Assembly: GCF_014648855.1 (NCBI RefSeq)
Contig: NZ_BMRX01000022.1
Span: 1 to 64,000, forward strand
Reading direction: 5' to 3'
Length of the DNA stretch: 64,000 bases
Origin: Streptomyces parvulus
GTDB lineage: Bacteria; Actinomycetota; Actinomycetes; Streptomycetales; Streptomycetaceae
Below the pieces are notes generated by a model that saw only the letters and a program-made list of their open reading frames with translations, did not search any database and was not told where the DNA came from. Made by a program: the position numbers and the translations under genes. Of this stretch, positions 52,501 to 59,996 are shown in pieces. The number at the start of each line of letters is the position of its first letter. Positions within the stretch are counted from its first letter, which is position 1.

Positions 52501-54324
52501 CGCCAGGTTGTCCGGCCCGAGCGGCGCGGCGGGGGCGCTGGAGGGCTCGTCGGCGGGTCCTGCCCACCCGGCGCGCTCGTCGAGGAGGACCGGCGCGAGG
52601 TCGCCCGGCGGCATCGCGCGCCAGGTGGCGGTGTCGGTGACCGCGTACCGGGGGCGGGCCTCGGCCAGCACGGTCGGCGCCCGCCCGCTGAGGTACTGCG
52701 GGTCCAGCGGGACGTATCCGGCGCCGGACTTGAGGATGCCGAGCAGGCCGGTGACGAGGTCCTCGGTGCGGGGCAGCGCGAGGACCACCAGGTCCTCGGG
52801 GCCCGCCCCGCGCCGGACCAGCTCCCGGGCGACGGCGTCCGCCCGCCCGTCCAGCTCGCGGTAGGTCAGGGTCCGCCCGTCGCACACGAGCGCGGGGGCG
52901 TCGGGGGTGGCGGCCGCCTGCCGCTCGAACAGCTCGGGGACGGTGAGGTCGGGCAGTTCGGCCGCGGTGTCGGTGGCCCGGTCGAGCCAGCGCCGCCGCT
53001 CGGCCGGGTCGAGGACGTCGACGGCGGTGACCGCGCGCTCCGGTTCGGCCACCAGCCGGCGAAGGACGCGGACGAACCGGTCGGCGATGCTCTCGGCCGT
53101 GTCCCGGTCGAAGAGCCCGGTGGCGAACTCCAGCCGGCAGTCGGCGCCGCCGGAGGCGTTCGGCAGCAGGTCGAAGAAGAGGTCGAACTTGGCGGTGCCG
53201 GTCTCCAGCCGCTCGACCAGCACGCCCAGGCCGGGCAGTTGGAGCGGCGGCACGGACGGCTGCCAGGAGAGCATGACCTGGAAGAACGGGTTGTAGGCGG
53301 TGGAGCGGTGCGGGTTGAGCAGTTCCACGAGCCGCTCGAAGGGCATGTCCTGGTTGTCGTAGGCGGCCAGGGACCTCTCCCGCACCCGCTGGAGCAGCTC
53401 GCGGAAGGTGGGGTGGCCGGCCAGGTCGACGCGGAGCACCCAGGTGTTGACGAAGAACCCGACCAGGTCGCGCAGGTCCTCGTCGGTGCGGTCGGTGATC
53501 GGGGCGCCGATGGGCACGTCGTCGCCGCAGCCGAGGTGCTGGAGGAGCACCGCGAGCGCCGAGTGCATGACCATCGAGACGGTGGTGTCCAGGTCGGCGG
53601 CCAGCTTCTCCACGGACTCCAGCAGGCCGGGGTCGAGGGCGAACGGGACGCGGTCGCCGTCGGGGCTGGTCGTCGAGCGGCGCGGGCGGTCCGTCGGCAG
53701 GGGCAGCGGCTGCGGCAGGTCGGCCAGCGCCTCGCGCCAGTAGTCGAGCTGCCGGGCCGCCAGGCTCTCGGGGTCGGACTCGTCGCCCAGCACGTCGAGC
53801 TGCCAGAGCGTGTAGTCCGCGTACTGCACCGGCAGCGGCTCCCAGGCGGGGGCCCGGCCCTCGGCGCGGGCCGAGTAGGCGGCGGTGAGGTCGCGGAAGA
53901 GCGGACCGAAGGACTCGCCGTCCACGGCGATGTGGTGCGCGACGACGACGAGGGTGTGGTCGCGCGGTCCGCCGCGCACCAGCCGGGCGCGGATCGGCAC
54001 GTCGGCGGCAAGGTCGAAGGTCTCGGTGGCGGTCTCCTCGATCGCCGCCGCGCGTTGTTCGCCGGCCGCGTCGAGGACGGGCAGGTCGAACGGTCTCTCC
54101 CCGGCCGCGAGCACCCGCTGGTGCGGGACACCGTCGTCGCCCTCGACGATCACCGTGCGCAGGACCTCGTGCCGGTCGACGACGTCGCGCAGCGCCGCGG
54201 TGAGCGCGTCCACGTCCAGCTCGCCGGTGAGCCGCAGGGCGAACGCGCCGTTGTAGGTCGGTGAGGGGCCTTCGAACCGGTCCACGAACCACAGCCGGCG
54301 CTGCGCGAACGACAACGGGATCAT
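46546..54324 (-). CDS. two-module NRPS: C-A(Pip)-T-E-C-A(Gly)-T
   Basis: A 2592-residue protein with the same layout as the next NRPS: C (HHIAVDG near 133), A (YTSGSTGKPKG near 611), T (GGDSL near 1011), E (HHLVVDG near 1203), DCL-type C (HHTLFDG near 1701), A (YTSGSTGRPKG near 2148), T (GGHSL near 2530). The first A code is DVFSVASYAK, the piperazate type. The second is DILQLGVIWK, the glycine type. The expected dipeptide is D-Pip-Gly. The start is ATG 54324, where the protein begins MIPLSFAQRR like its siblings; the frame remains open further upstream, but that stretch overlaps the flavoprotein gene and is a shadow. It is the first NRPS of the operon and should accept the acyl-X unit made by the PKS and the C-A*-T protein. 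Confidence 0.94.
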   Translation of the reverse strand: MIPLSFAQRRLWFVDRFEGPSPTYNGAFALRLTGELDVDALTAALRDVVDRHEVLRTVIVEGDDGVPHQRVLAAGERPFDLPVLDAAGEQRAAAIEETATETFDLAADVPIRARLVRGGPRDHTLVVVAHHIAVDGESFGPLFRDLTAAYSARAEGRAPAWEPLPVQYADYTLWQLDVLGDESDPESLAARQLDYWREALADLPQPLPLPTDRPRRSTTSPDGDRVPFALDPGLLESVEKLAADLDTTVSMVMHSALAVLLQHLGCGDDVPIGAPITDRTDEDLRDLVGFFVNTWVLRVDLAGHPTFRELLQRVRERSLAAYDNQDMPFERLVELLNPHRSTAYNPFFQVMLSWQPSVPPLQLPGLGVLVERLETGTAKFDLFFDLLPNASGGADCRLEFATGLFDRDTAESIADRFVRVLRRLVAEPERAVTAVDVLDPAERRRWLDRATDTAAELPDLTVPELFERQAAATPDAPALVCDGRTLTYRELDGRADAVARELVRRGAGPEDLVVLALPRTEDLVTGLLGILKSGAGYVPLDPQYLSGRAPTVLAEARPRYAVTDTATWRAMPPGDLAPVLLDERAGWAGPADEPSSAPAAPLGPDNLAYVMYTSGSTGKPKGAAITHRNVVNGVRELVRVLGTPPGWRMPAGTSVNFDVSVFELLTTLTTGGTVEILPNALALGERDAFDGHVLSGVPSVLGELVGHLDKAPDVRTVVFAGDVLPGRLVRQVREALPGARIVNSYGQSESFYATAFSLAADEEWAHGDVAPIGTPLGNMRAYVLGPGLAPVPEGVVGELYVAGACLGRGYHGRPALTAERYLADPFGPAGERMYRTGDLARWNARGELECVGRGDGQVKVRGFRIETTEVEAVVTGHPGISEAVVVGREQPSGGKRLVAYVVHTGEGAVGDDGVGGIGDVDVQSGASAAELRKYVAARLPDYMVPSAFVALGRLPLGPTGKLDRSALPEPEFLGETYREPRTEAEKIITAAYADVLGVDRVGADDDFFAVGGDSLRSIQVVARARAKGLELTTREIFECRTAARLSEVAADRRDRAPVLAELDGGGVGPMPLPPVARQVFEHGGGTDRFAMSMVLELPEGIDAGTLAATLDAVFDRHDLLRARLVRGDEPTLVVSGPGTVRAADLIRRVGCDGRWDEPAALDAARAELDASVGRLDPEAGTVADLVWFDAGSGRGRLLVVLHHLVVDGVSWRVLMSDLAEAWQRVRAGKAPELPPVGTSARRWAAALEDEAYTPGREAELTHWLNVLEASDPPLGSRPFDPSVDVWSTVDTVRVELPADVTEAVLTTLPTAFRATGTDVLLAALALAMERWRGADASTLVRLEGHGREEDVVPGADLSRTVGWFTSMYPARVDVRDVDLADVLAGGPAAGQAVKLVKEQLRAVPDKGVGYGMLRWLNQETGEQLADCPVPQVGFNYLGRISDSDVPEHLRAEGWGPASWSAELIALPDGDLPALSALEVNSVATDTPDGTRLQAAFMFAGKILSRERTTELAELWVEVLRGMAAHAALAGIGGLTPSDAPLVPVRQYEIEAWEERYGRLTEVWPQAPGQSGIQFQAALAEGSFDVYHMQFALHLNGHVDPERMRAAGQALLERYPNLRSAFLTTDEGDPVQVVPEHVYIPWRHLDLTGLSETEQDAALDRALADDRADQLDPARPPLIRLALLTCGPDRAKLIVTAHHTLFDGWSSPMVITDLIRLYSGSRDLTPVRDYGDYLTWLSRQDHAVSEARWKAELDGFDEPTLVAPNAALKGSASALGRVEVPLPIDKGRELARRAAELGVTLNTLLQGAWAILLSQLTGQRDVVFGAAVNGRPADLAGSDEMVGLFINTLPTRVDCGPRHTMGEVITGLQDRQTALLDHHHHGLADIQRSVGLPALFDTLIVFENYPIDREGMVEANTSAGFTIDGIRPFAGSHYPLTLNSSDPYLRLSLDYQNNLYERAEAEEIAARLVRVLDLLLADPATRLGDVDVLDDRERDWLLREVNDTAEPTLRAGLVEEVRRQAEATPEAPAVIAEDESLTYAELDARANRLAHWLIDRGVGPESPVAVRLPRSARLVVALLAVLKAGATYVPVDPDHPASRIDHIVDDARPVLVLDADTLEGADCAGRPASAPTVAVHPDNAAYVIYTSGSTGRPKGVSVTHRGLANFLATMRRRHPLTPGDRLLAVTTVSFDIAGLELYLPLISGAAVVLAGKETVAQPAAVRETMRRHGVTVLQATPAFWQILLMEEPDAATGLRVLVGGEALPPSLAEDLAGQAAEVANVYGPTETTIWSTSAPVTPGAGTPAIGAPIGNTRVYVLDARLRPVPRGVQGELYIAGDGLARGYHGRPDLTAGRFVACPFGGPGDRMYRTGDLVRWREDGRLEYIGRSDFQVKVRGFRIELGEIEHVLAEHPTVAQSVAVVREDRPGDQRLVAYLVPAGKADAAGLDLAPLAELLRRRLPDYMVPSAIVPLAELPVNPSGKLDRGALPAPDQGGAGTGRPPRTPTEEALCGLFADLLGREEIGIDDDFFGNGGHSLLATRLSGRIRTRFGVDSKVTMVFRNPTVAQLAARIEELTADDSRPRKKNRPQLRQMTV

Positions 54325-54365
54325 TGTGTCTCCAATATCGGCGAGCCGGGGGGCGGGTGGCGGGC

Positions 54366-55553
54366 TCAGCCCTGGTCGAGGAGGGTCAGGAGTTCGTCGT
54401 TGTAGAAGTCGTCGATGGAGCACGCTCCCGACAGCGTCGAGAAGTACCGGTCGATGTGCTCCTGGTGGCCGACCAGCTTGCGCAGCATCTCGGTGCGCCC
54501 CTCGGGCTTGAGTTCGGCCACGTTGAGCGCGCCCTGGTAGTGGTTGAGGGCCTCGTTGCCCAGCTCGTTCTCGTAGCGCCGCAGAGCCGACCTGAGGGCG
54601 GCGTCGTCGTGCAGCCGGTCCCCGATCAGGTCGGTGAGCGACTGGGCCTGGACGAAGGCCTCGGTGATGCCGCGGGCGGTGATGGAGTCCTTGTGGTTCA
54701 CCGCGTCGCCGACCAGTACCCAGCCGGGTCCGTAGGCCCTGCGGAAGTAGTTCTCCTGGTGGCCGGTGCCGTAGAGCTGCTCCTCGCGCCGGCCCGAGCG
54801 CATCCGCTCGTACAGCTCGGGGGCCGTGCTGCGGAAGGCCTCCAGGTAGGCGGGCTCCACGTTCTTGCGGATGTCGTTGTAGTCCGCCTGCGGGAAGTAC
54901 GTCATGAGCAGGGTGAGGTCGTCGTTGGTCGGCAGGACGCCGATCCAGCGGCCCGGCCGCTCGTACAGCTCGAAGTCGGCCGGCACCCCGGACCAGTAGC
55001 TGTAGTAGGTGGTGGTCATGCGCGGGTGCTCGATGACGTTCTCCGCGCCGGTCTTGCGCGCCACCAGCGAGCGCATGCCGTCCGCGCCGACGACCAGGCG
55101 GGCCCGGTCCGTCGTCTCGGTGCCGCCGGGCGTGGCGTAGCGCACCCCGACGACCCGGTCGTCCTCGAACACCAGGTCCTTGACCGCGCAGCCCTGTCGG
55201 AACTCCACTCCGGCCGCCACCGCGCCCTCGGCGAGGATCGGGTCGAGCACGTACCGCCGCGGCGCGTACGTGGTGGTCAGTCCGTCGATCGGCAGGGAGA
55301 AGCCCTCGATGCGCACGCCGGGGCCCTGGTAGACCTGGTGGGTGATCGGCTGGGCGCCCGAGTCGCGGATCCGGTCGAGCAGTCCCCAGCGGTTGAGCAG
55401 CGCCACGCCCTGCATGTGCAGGTAGTGCGAGGAGAGCGTGTCCTGCGGGAAGCGCGCTTTCTCCAGGAGCAGGACGCGGTAGCCCTGCCGCGCGAACAGC
55501 ATGGCCGTCGGCGATCCCGCACAACGGGCACCTATGACAATCACGTCGTACAT
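54366..55553 (-). CDS. FAD-dependent oxidoreductase acting with the discrete A-PCP pair
   Basis: A 395-residue flavoprotein of the PHBH/geranylgeranyl-reductase superfamily. It has an N-terminal dinucleotide fold with an altered glycine motif (IGARCAGSPTA, about 7-17) and the second FAD motif GWVLVGDAVNHKDS (about 279-292). The flavin-dependent halogenase motif WxWxIP is absent, and it does not resemble the acyl-CoA dehydrogenases that make pyrroles from prolyl-PCP. The start is ATG 55553 behind GAGAGG. It lies 40 bp after the discrete PCP gene and 41 bp before NRPS1. The A-PCP-flavoprotein order matches, as I recall, a set in the polyoxypeptin cluster connected with N-hydroxylated amino acids. 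N- or C-hydroxylation of a PCP-bound amino acid is thus the working guess. Confidence 0.88.
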   Translation of the reverse strand: MYDVIVIGARCAGSPTAMLFARQGYRVLLLEKARFPQDTLSSHYLHMQGVALLNRWGLLDRIRDSGAQPITHQVYQGPGVRIEGFSLPIDGLTTTYAPRRYVLDPILAEGAVAAGVEFRQGCAVKDLVFEDDRVVGVRYATPGGTETTDRARLVVGADGMRSLVARKTGAENVIEHPRMTTTYYSYWSGVPADFELYERPGRWIGVLPTNDDLTLLMTYFPQADYNDIRKNVEPAYLEAFRSTAPELYERMRSGRREEQLYGTGHQENYFRRAYGPGWVLVGDAVNHKDSITARGITEAFVQAQSLTDLIGDRLHDDAALRSALRRYENELGNEALNHYQGALNVAELKPEGRTEMLRKLVGHQEHIDRYFSTLSGACSIDDFYNDELLTLLDQG

Positions 55554-55593
55554 GGCGCGCCTCTCTTACCAGTAGTTCTTCGACAGGGTCGGG

Positions 55594-55827
55594 CTACGGG
55601 GCGGTCGTAGCGGCCTGGGACTCGATGTAGGCGGAGATGGAGGCCACCGTCGGGTTGAGGAACATCTGGTCCATCGGGACCTCGACGCCCAGCTCCTCGA
55701 TGTAGGCGCCCTGGATCCGCACCATGACCAGGGACTGTCCTCCCAGGGCGAAGAAGTCGTCGTCCACGGAGATGTCGTCCCGCTGGAACTCCCGGCACCA
55801 GATGGCACGCACGCGGTCGGCAGTCAT
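55594..55827 (-). CDS. discrete peptidyl carrier protein
   Basis: A 77-residue stand-alone PCP with the carrier site FFALGGQSL (Ser near residue 32). The start chosen is ATG 55827, with GAGAGGA 6 bases upstream; a longer reading would add an Ala/Thr-rich N-terminus with no ribosome binding site. It is 34 bp downstream of the discrete adenylation gene and 40 bp upstream of the flavoprotein, so the three are probably a functional set: A loads PCP and the flavoprotein oxidises the bound residue. It is distinct in sequence from the second discrete PCP at 30382-30648. Confidence 0.92.
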   Translation of the reverse strand: MTADRVRAIWCREFQRDDISVDDDFFALGGQSLVMVRIQGAYIEELGVEVPMDQMFLNPTVASISAYIESQAATTAP

Positions 55828-55861
55828 CACTGTCCTCTCGGTTCTCGTCGCTGTCGCGCCG

Positions 55862-57445
55862 CTAGGCGGCCGTGCCGCTGCCGGCGTGGTGCTCACCGCG
55901 GGCGTCGGCCAGCGCGGCGCGGTCGACCTTCCCGTGCGGGCTCAGGGGCAGCCGCGGGATGTTGTGGAACCGGGCGGGGACCATGTTGCGCGGCAGCACC
56001 GCCAGCAGGCGGGCGCGCACGTCGGCCGCCACGAGGTCGTCCCCGGCCGGCACGAGGAACGCCGTCAGCTCGGCCTCGCCGGTGTCGCCGGCGGTGACCA
56101 CCACCGCGGCCTCCCGTACGCCGTCGAGGCGGGCGAGGGCGCGTTCGACGTCGGTGGGGTCGATGCGCATGCCGCGCACCTTCACCTGGGCGTCGATCCG
56201 GCCGAGGACGACGAGGTCGCCGGCGTCGGTCACCCGGCCGCGGTCGCCCGTGCGGTAGACGCGGATCCGCTCGCCGCCCGCCTCCAGGGTGGTGAACCTG
56301 CTGTTCTCGGGACCGCTGCCCAGGTAGCCCGCGCCGACGCCGGCGCCGGCGATGCAGATCTCGCCCTGCTCACCGGGCGCCACGTGGCGCAGGTCCCCGT
56401 CGACGAGGTGGATGTCGGTGTTGTGGGCGGGCCTGCCGACCGGCGGGACGTCCCGTCCGCCGGGGTCATGGCCGGCGAGGTCGTAGGAGGTCGCCACGTC
56501 CGTGCACTCGGCGACGCCGTACTGGTGCAGCAGGGTGCAGGTGTTGCCCGGGCGCCGCGCCCAGTCGGTGAGCCGCTCGGCCTTGAGCGCCTCGCCGCCG
56601 AAGAGGACGTAGTCGAGCCGGGTGAGGGCGTCGCCGCCGCGCGCGGTCTCCCAGTCCACCAGCACGTACAGGGTGCTGGAGGCGCAGTGCACCACGCGGA
56701 TGTCGTGCTCGGTCAGGATGCGGTACGCCATCATGGCGTCGAAGTTGCGGCTGGCCAGGAGGTACTGGGTGGCGCCGCAGAACAGCGGTGTCATCAGGGC
56801 GCGTTGGGAGAGGTCGAAGCCGAAGGCGCTGACCACCAGGTTGTGCGACCCGCTGTGCAGGCCGTACTCCAGCTTGAGCCAGTGCATGAGGTTGAACCAG
56901 CCCTCGTGGCGGACCGCGGTCAGCTTGGGCGTCCCGGTCGACCCGGAGGTGAAGACGGCGTAGCACACGTCGTCCCCGGTGACGTCGGTGTCGGGCGCGG
57001 TGGTCGCCAGGCCCGCCAGTTCGCCGGCGAGCCGGTCGAGGTCGACGGTCTCCACTCCCGCCGACTCGACCATGGCCTCGGTCGCCGGGGAGGCGACGAT
57101 CAGGGCGAGGCCGGGCACCTGGCCCAGCAGCAGCCGCAGGCGCGCCTCCGGGTAGGCCGGGTCGAAGGGCACGTAGGCGGCGCCGGCCTTCAGCGTGCCG
57201 AGGATGGCGACGAGCAGGTCGGGCGAGTAGTCGAGGCAGACGCCGACCTTCGCGCCGCGCCCGTGCCCGCGGGCGAGGAGGAAGCGCGCGAAGCTGTTCG
57301 CCCGGGCGTCCAGTTCCGCGTACGTCACCTGCCGGCCGGCGTGGACCACGGCTACCGCGTCGGGGGCCGCCGCCACGTGCGACTCGAACTGCTTGTGGAC
57401 GACGGGCGCGGAGGGCAGGGCGACCCGCTTTCCCTGAAGGATCAT
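55862..57445 (-). CDS. discrete amino acid adenylation enzyme
   Basis: A 527-residue stand-alone A domain. The core motifs are intact: FTSGSTGTPK (about 168-177), GGEALK (about 279-284), YRTGDRG, GRIDAQVKVRG and the A10 Lys in HGKVDR near the C-terminus. The specificity positions read DLRHLGQDVK, which I do not recognise. They do not match the prolyl-AMP ligase code DLLYLALVCK, although the general form (stand-alone A followed by a PCP) is the same. The sequence FDLSQRALMTPL is unlike the three piperazate domains nearby. The start is ATG 57445 with GGAG 8 bases upstream. It presumably loads the neighbouring PCP, and perhaps also the PCP at 30.4 kb or the T domain of the A-dead module. The substrate is unknown. 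Confidence 0.93.
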   Translation of the reverse strand: MILQGKRVALPSAPVVHKQFESHVAAAPDAVAVVHAGRQVTYAELDARANSFARFLLARGHGRGAKVGVCLDYSPDLLVAILGTLKAGAAYVPFDPAYPEARLRLLLGQVPGLALIVASPATEAMVESAGVETVDLDRLAGELAGLATTAPDTDVTGDDVCYAVFTSGSTGTPKLTAVRHEGWFNLMHWLKLEYGLHSGSHNLVVSAFGFDLSQRALMTPLFCGATQYLLASRNFDAMMAYRILTEHDIRVVHCASSTLYVLVDWETARGGDALTRLDYVLFGGEALKAERLTDWARRPGNTCTLLHQYGVAECTDVATSYDLAGHDPGGRDVPPVGRPAHNTDIHLVDGDLRHVAPGEQGEICIAGAGVGAGYLGSGPENSRFTTLEAGGERIRVYRTGDRGRVTDAGDLVVLGRIDAQVKVRGMRIDPTDVERALARLDGVREAAVVVTAGDTGEAELTAFLVPAGDDLVAADVRARLLAVLPRNMVPARFHNIPRLPLSPHGKVDRAALADARGEHHAGSGTAA

Positions 57446-57513
57446 CAACTGGCTCCGATGTGGGCGGTGCCGGCGGACGGACCGCCGGGCGGGGACGTCG
57501 GGGCGGGGCACCG

Positions 57514-58236
57514 TCAGGCGGTGCGCCGTTCGGTGGTGGGGGCGACGGCGCTCTCCAGCGTCCGGGCCACCCACTCGTCGACGGGCAGGCCGTGTGCGGC
57601 GGCCGCCTTCGCGCAGTGGTCCAACTGGTCGGCGGACAGCTCGATGGTGAGCGTGGTGACCTTCTGGCGGCGCTTGCCGGCCGCCGGCTCGGGGAGCCGG
57701 GTCACCTCCTGCTGCTCGTCGCCGCCCGCGGCCTCCTCGGCCGTGCCGCTCTGCACGGCCAGGCTCGCGCGGACCGCCCGGCGCAGCTCGTTGCGCGACC
57801 ACTTCTGCTGTTCGGCCTTGCGCAGCCAGTAGTCCTGCTCCGGCGGCGACAGGCGGGTCACCTCGGCGTGGTGGGCGAAGCTGAGGGCGTCGCGCCTGCG
57901 GTGGTGCTCGAACCGCCGGGCCACCCACGCGTAGTTGCGCAGGGTCTGGTAGTCGAGCCCGGTGCGCTCGATCGCCTCCTTGTAGCGCCGCCAGCCGTAC
58001 GTGCTCTCCCCGTAGATCAGCCAGTCGGCGAGCCACCACGCCGAGGAGTTCACCAGCTCGCGCAGATTGCTGCCGATGCGCTCCCAGGACCGCTCCGGCA
58101 GGTTCTCCGGGAAGACCATTCCCGACTTGCGGACCGTGGTCTGGGACCCCACGAAGGACAGGACCACATCGCGCTGCGCGGGCTCACCGGCGCCTGCCGC
58201 AGGCCGCGCGCTCACGGTTCTCACAGCGCCCCTCAC
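57514..58236 (-). CDS. LmbU-family transcriptional regulator
   Basis: A 240-residue protein resembling the LmbU/NovE/HrmB group, cluster-situated activators of lincomycin, novobiocin and hormaomycin synthesis. The central region has the family pattern SWERIG..L..L..SSAWWLADWLIYGE (about 52-78), then GLDYQTLRNYAWVARRF (about 93-109) and WSRNELRRAVR, which form the DNA-binding part. The C-terminal section after about residue 165 is more variable. The start is GTG 58236 with GGGGAG 8 bases upstream. It is the second gene of the NRPS operon, 52 bp after MbtH. It is the only pathway regulator in the window, and a palindrome with CGCCGGCG core, the motif I recall for LmbU, recurs in cluster promoters. 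Activation of the cluster is likely. Confidence 0.85.
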   Translation of the reverse strand: MRGAVRTVSARPAAGAGEPAQRDVVLSFVGSQTTVRKSGMVFPENLPERSWERIGSNLRELVNSSAWWLADWLIYGESTYGWRRYKEAIERTGLDYQTLRNYAWVARRFEHHRRRDALSFAHHAEVTRLSPPEQDYWLRKAEQQKWSRNELRRAVRASLAVQSGTAEEAAGGDEQQEVTRLPEPAAGKRRQKVTTLTIELSADQLDHCAKAAAAHGLPVDEWVARTLESAVAPTTERRTA

Positions 58237-58288
58237 AACTTCATCTCCCCACTCAGAGTGCTTGCCTGGAACGTCCGCGCCGCGGCGC

Positions 58289-58504
58289 TCAGTCCGCCGC
58301 CATGGCCTCCCGCAGGCTCCGGGGCCGCAGGTCGGTCCAGTGCCGCTCGACGTACTCCAGGCACTCGGACCTGGCCGCCTCGCCGAAGACGACCCGCCAG
58401 CCGGCGGGCACCTCGGCGAAGGCCGGCCACAGCGAGTGCTGCTCCTCGTCGTTGACGACTACGCGGAAGCCGCCGTTCTCGTCGTCGAAGGGGTTCGTGC
58501 TCAC
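58289..58504 (-). CDS. MbtH-like protein
   Basis: A 71-residue MbtH-family protein that binds NRPS adenylation domains and supports their folding or activity. The signature is complete: N-terminal NPFDDENG, the LWP motif in HSLWPAF, VPAGW, and the C-terminal Y-E-WTDLRP stretch. The start is GTG 58504 with AAAGGA about 10 bases upstream. It is the first gene of the 24-kb NRPS operon. One copy must serve all five intact A domains of the cluster. Confidence 0.95.
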   Translation of the reverse strand: MSTNPFDDENGGFRVVVNDEEQHSLWPAFAEVPAGWRVVFGEAARSECLEYVERHWTDLRPRSLREAMAAD

Positions 58505-59050
58505 CTGGGCACCGTCCTTTAACCGTCAGGGGTGACTCGGGATGGGATGTCGCCGGGCCGGTGCGGAAGAGGCACCGGGCGGGAGGGCCGCCGGCCGGCA
58601 CGTCCGGTCGACGGGACACTCGGCTGTCCGGTCGACGGGACATCCGGCGTCGGGGCGGCCCCCGGCGTTGCCACGTCACCGTAGGAATCGGCGGCCGGTG
58701 CTTCAAGGGCGGCGGGCCGGTCGGCGGACGGGCCGCCCGGATCCGGTCCGCGGCGGCCCGGATCTCCTGTACTTCGCCGGGCCGCTGTGCCAGCATGCGG
58801 GCCGGTCGCCCGCACCCGTCCCGCGTCCCGCGGGAGAGCCTCGAGCACCCCTCGCGGGCGGGCGGCCGGTCCGTGTACCGTCCACAGCGGTCCCTGCCAA
58901 GGAGCGCGGCCTCCGTCCCATTGTCGCGCCGGGCCTTCGAGACGGGCTCGACATCCGCTGGACGGGGCGGCGTCCGCGGACCCAGGCCCCGCCGGCCGCT
59001 CCCCCGCCCCCCGTGGCGCGAGGACGCGCGGCCCGATCCGAGGGAGAGCG
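58505..59050. promoter_or_regulatory. 546-bp divergent intergenic region
   Basis: Separates the NRPS operon (minus) from the type II TE gene (plus). It contains two near-identical operator-like palindromes (58601-58642) about 100-140 bp upstream of MbtH and several GC-rich inverted segments further right. No credible open reading frame, tRNA or other RNA gene was seen. The TE gene has AGGGAGAG (59041-59048) as ribosome binding site. Confidence 0.6.
58601..58642. promoter_or_regulatory. paired operator candidates upstream of the NRPS operon
   Basis: GTCCGGTCGACGGGAC occurs twice, at 58602-58617 and 58626-58641, 24 bp centre to centre. It differs from the perfect palindrome GTCCCGCCGGCGGGAC at three positions and keeps the outer GTCC/GGGAC arms. 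A shared consensus GTCC(C/G)G(C/T)CG(G/A)CGGGAC would link all five sites of the cluster. Confidence 0.55.
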
Positions 59051-59797
59051 ATGGACAGCACCCGACCGGCCCTGCGCCTGTTCGTCATGCACCACGCCGG
59101 GGGTTCGCACCTGCTGTACCGCACCTGGCCCGCGGCGCTCCCGGACTCCTGGGACGTGCGCCTGCTCGACGCCCCGGGTCACGGCCTGCTGCTCGACCAG
59201 CCGCGGATCCCGGACGCCGGCCGGCTCGCAGACCACCTGCTGCGGGGCATCGAGCCCCATCTGGACGCCCCCTACGCCCTGTTCGGGCACAGCATGGGCG
59301 CCCTGGTGACGTACGAGATGACCCGGCGGATCGTCGACCGGGGCCTGCCGCCGCCGGTGTGGCTCGGGATCTCGGCACGTACCGCGCCGGAGGAGGCGCG
59401 GCCGGCCGGCACCTACCGGGAACCGTCGGAGGCCGAGCTGCGCGCCCGGCTGCGGCAGCTCGGCGGCACGCCCGACGAGATCTTCGGCGACGCCGAGCTG
59501 TGGGCCCTGTTCGACCCGATCATCCGGGGCGACCTGCGCCTGGTGGACACCTGGCGGCCGGTGCCCGGTGCCGCCCCGCTGCCCGTGGCGCTGTCGGCGT
59601 ACGCGGGCCGCGAGGACCACTCGGCGCCGCCGCCGCGGATGGCCGGCTGGGCGCGGCACTCCCGCCGCTTCCTGGGCCTGCGGGTCTTCGACGGCGGTCA
59701 CTTCCACTTCCAGGACGATCCCGGGCCGCTGCTGCGGCAGATCGCACGGGACGCGTCCACGGCCCTCGACGCGGCGGGCGCGGCGCGGCCCGCCTGA
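59051..59797 (+). CDS. type II thioesterase
   Basis: A 248-residue type II thioesterase with Ser in GHSMGA (about residue 79), a carboxylate in the YAGREDHS segment near 189 (Glu or Asp) and His in GGHFHFQ (about 217). Note that the usual GxxD loop reads AGREDH, so the acid position is not certain. The start is ATG 59051 with AGGGAGAG upstream. It is read divergently from the NRPS operon across the operator-bearing region, so it may share the same regulator. It is the fourth discrete thioesterase-like protein of the locus. Confidence 0.88.
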   Translation: MDSTRPALRLFVMHHAGGSHLLYRTWPAALPDSWDVRLLDAPGHGLLLDQPRIPDAGRLADHLLRGIEPHLDAPYALFGHSMGALVTYEMTRRIVDRGLPPPVWLGISARTAPEEARPAGTYREPSEAELRARLRQLGGTPDEIFGDAELWALFDPIIRGDLRLVDTWRPVPGAAPLPVALSAYAGREDHSAPPPRMAGWARHSRRFLGLRVFDGGHFHFQDDPGPLLRQIARDASTALDAAGAARPA

Positions 59798-59817
59798 CCC
59801 GCCTCACCCTTCGGACG

Positions 59818-59842
59818 GGGTGGCCCTTCCGGGGAGCCACCC
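59818..59842 (+). terminator. possible terminator after the thioesterase gene
   Basis: GGGTGGC (59818-59824) and GCCACCC (59836-59842) form a 7-bp stem around an 11-nt loop, 20 bp after the stop codon. The stem is short, so this is a weak call. Confidence 0.4.
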
Positions 59843-59996
59843 GCACCCGCACCGGGCGGGCCTGTCCTACGGCAGCGCCCCGCACCGTCCCAACACGTCC
59901 ACCCACGCCCGAAACACGGGCGGCCCAGGGTGCCGCCGGCGTACCGCCGGGCACGGCACCGGTCATCACGGAGCACACACCAACGGGGAGCACGAA

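Noticed and set aside
54366..55553. Calling the flavoprotein a halogenase
   Set aside because: The WxWxIP motif is absent and the glycine motif is GARCAG rather than GxGxxG.
55862..57445. Calling the discrete A domain a prolyl-AMP ligase for pyrrole formation
   Set aside because: The code DLRHLGQDVK differs from the prolyl code DLLYLALVCK and no prolyl-PCP dehydrogenase of the acyl-CoA dehydrogenase type is nearby.
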